From an uncultured Mobiluncus sp. (GTDB lineage Bacteria; Actinomycetota; Actinomycetes; Actinomycetales; Actinomycetaceae): a DNA stretch of 64,000 bases. The translations under genes and the position numbers were made by a program. Location of the stretch: the NCBI RefSeq assembly GCF_947254095.1, contig NZ_CAMYBV010000003.1, positions 1-64,000 of the forward strand, written 5' to 3'. Shown piece by piece: positions 62,986-64,000 of this stretch; positions within the stretch are counted from its first letter, which is position 1; each line of letters begins with the position of its first letter. Below the pieces are notes generated by a model that was given only the letters and a program-made list of their open reading frames with translations, did not search any database and was not told where the DNA came from.

Positions 62986-63007
62986 GAAGTTATTGGCAGA
63001 TTCTCAA

Positions 63008-64000
63008 TCAATACCAGCCGCGGGCACAGAATTTCGCCCAGGCGGCAGCGGGGCTACCGTAGCGACCCTTGATGTAGCTCAAGCCCCAGCGGATTTGAGT
63101 GGCCGGGTTTGTAGCCCAGTCCGCCCCGGCGGAAGCCATCTTGCGGCCGGGATTAGCCTGCGGGATACCGTAAGGACCGCCGCGGCGTCCGGCATTCGTG
63201 CGCCACCCGGATTCTCGGTTCCACAGGTTGACCAAAGGCTGCATCTGATCCGGTCCCCAACCGTACTGGCCCAACATATCGTAGGCAATACCCTGCGCGG
63301 TGCCGGCACCCCACGGATTCGCCGCGCGAGCTGCGGCCTCTCGTGCCGCTTTCTCAGCTGCTGCCTGGGCAGCGGCGGCAGCGGCTTGTTCAGCCGCCTG
63401 TTGTTCACAGGTTTTCGCCGCAAAGTTGTCGGCAATAGCGCCGGTACCGCCGATAGCGGTGAGATGTTTACCAGCCAAGGCTCCCAGCACCGCTTGGGGC
63501 GCGCAGGAAGTCTGAACCAACACTACCGAAGCTTTATTCTGCTTCGCCAAAGGCGCCAAAGTCAGGGCGTCTACCGGATTCTTGCCGTTGACCAGCAGGT
63601 AGTTTTGCGAACCCATAGCCTGAGCGGCCGCCAACGCGGTGGTGTAACGGTTATTTCCCGCTAGCCGCGCGGCGTTCTTACCGGTCAGTTGTTCAACCTG
63701 AGCTTTCGTTTGCTCACTCACGACCCCGGTTCCCCCAATAATCGTGACGCTTTGGGGATTCAACTTCGCCAGGGCCTCCGAGCTGGATTCGCCCAACTGC
63801 TCGGGCTCCGACAGCAACAGGTTCGCTTCCAGATTCGCCGCGTAGGACGTGGCGGCCAAAATGTCTACCTGCGAATTACCGTTGGCGATAACCACGGGAG
63901 CATCCGCTTCGCCTTCCAGAGCGACCTTCGCGGCCGACTCGTAACGGTTGGCACCCCCCAGCGAGGGCGCATTCGGGCTCATGACCGCGGATTTATCATC
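63008..64000 (-). CDS. CWB2 surface protein with lysozyme-like C-terminal domain (N-terminus cut off)
   Basis: At least 330 residues; the frame is open to the right edge, so the N-terminus is missing and an ATG at 63982 is internal. Two full CWB2 repeats and part of another are seen (SLGGANRYESAAKVAL, RLAGNNRYTTALAAAQ, ending IGGTGVV and IGGTGAIAD). An Ala-rich coiled stretch (AAEQAAAAAAQAAAEKAA) links to a C-terminal aggregation-promoting-factor/SLT-like domain with catalytic Glu in NRESGWRTN and YGIPQANPGRKM. It is probably a wall-bound muramidase. Ends at a strong terminator before infB. Confidence 0.85.
   Translation of the reverse strand, partial: DDKSAVMSPNAPSLGGANRYESAAKVALEGEADAPVVIANGNSQVDILAATSYAANLEANLLLSEPEQLGESSSEALAKLNPQSVTIIGGTGVVSEQTKAQVEQLTGKNAARLAGNNRYTTALAAAQAMGSQNYLLVNGKNPVDALTLAPLAKQNKASVVLVQTSCAPQAVLGALAGKHLTAIGGTGAIADNFAAKTCEQQAAEQAAAAAAQAAAEKAAREAAARAANPWGAGTAQGIAYDMLGQYGWGPDQMQPLVNLWNRESGWRTNAGRRGGPYGIPQANPGRKMASAGADWATNPATQIRWGLSYIKGRYGSPAAAWAKFCARGWY

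Larger units (their letters stand above)
62659..63007 (-). promoter_or_regulatory. infB promoter and structured leader
   Basis: A consensus -10 TATAAT reads on the minus strand at 62889-62884. After it come a 7-bp hairpin (CGCGGCT/AGCCGCG, 62849-62867), a 23-codon ORF (62839-62768), a tandem 11-mer (GGTACTCATCG twice, 62715-62736) and an 8-bp stem (CCTTCGCC/GGCGAAGG, 62670-62694) next to the Shine-Dalgarno. No YlxR gene is present here, though one often precedes infB. The 62890-62954 part holds nothing definite. Confidence 0.55.

Noticed and set aside
62659..63007. A YlxR gene upstream of infB
   Set aside because: All three minus-strand frames contain stops and no RTCVGCR-like motif is present.

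Overview
The window is chromosomal DNA of a high-GC Gram-positive (actinobacterial) cell. Actinobacterial marker genes include ClpS next to DUF2017, DUF3039, DUF2342 divergent from a YlbL-type protease, DUF6350 next to purN-purH, and PspC-type sensor kinases. A sortase-assembled pilus, several cell-wall-binding-repeat 2 (CWB2) surface proteins, a sialidase-like protein and a possible motility-protein pair point to Actinomycetaceae. I would guess Mobiluncus; this is inference, not a database match. No rRNA, tRNA, CRISPR array, phage or transposase gene was seen.

Layout. 1-8.5 kb: a DUF2342 protein (cut by the left edge) divergent from a YlbL-like protease, then rph-rdgB, two small proteins behind a 5' stem-loop, the murI / DUF2017 / clpS block, pncB and DUF3039. 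8.6-15.1 kb: HU, meso-diaminopimelate dehydrogenase, an SNF-family Na+ symporter and a three-gene MacB/Vex-like ABC exporter. 15.4-26.1 kb: a pilus locus with a 2,376-residue LPKTG adhesin, an LPNTG shaft pilin, a class C sortase and an LAKTG minor pilin. 26.1-37.5 kb: icd, an acyl-CoA ligase, DUF3017-purH-purN-DUF6350, sucCD and a PPK2 polyphosphate kinase with an acidic/poly-lysine tail. 37.5-47.6 kb: a UvrD/PcrA helicase coupled to a sialidase-like gene, a PspC-type two-component system divergent from a large PspC membrane protein, and an ATP-grasp ligase. 47.6-64 kb: pnp-rpsO, a quinone oxidoreductase, three CWB2 surface proteins (one a trypsin-like protease, one with a lysozyme-like domain), ribF, an AgcS symporter, and truB-rbfA-infB.

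Three themes cut across the genes. First, nine genes carry a TANNNT -10 box ending 6 or 7 bases before the start codon and lack a Shine-Dalgarno, so they are probably transcribed as leaderless mRNAs; two of them diverge from -10 boxes that overlap on opposite strands. Second, icd and sucC share a near-identical palindromic operator (CTCGAYATCGAG) placed directly upstream of the -10, implying one regulator for TCA-cycle enzymes. Third, intergenic regions carry strong inverted repeats: a 104-bp MITE-like element with a possible target duplication, a terminator that overlaps the next gene's ribosome-binding site, and a structured infB leader with a short upstream ORF.
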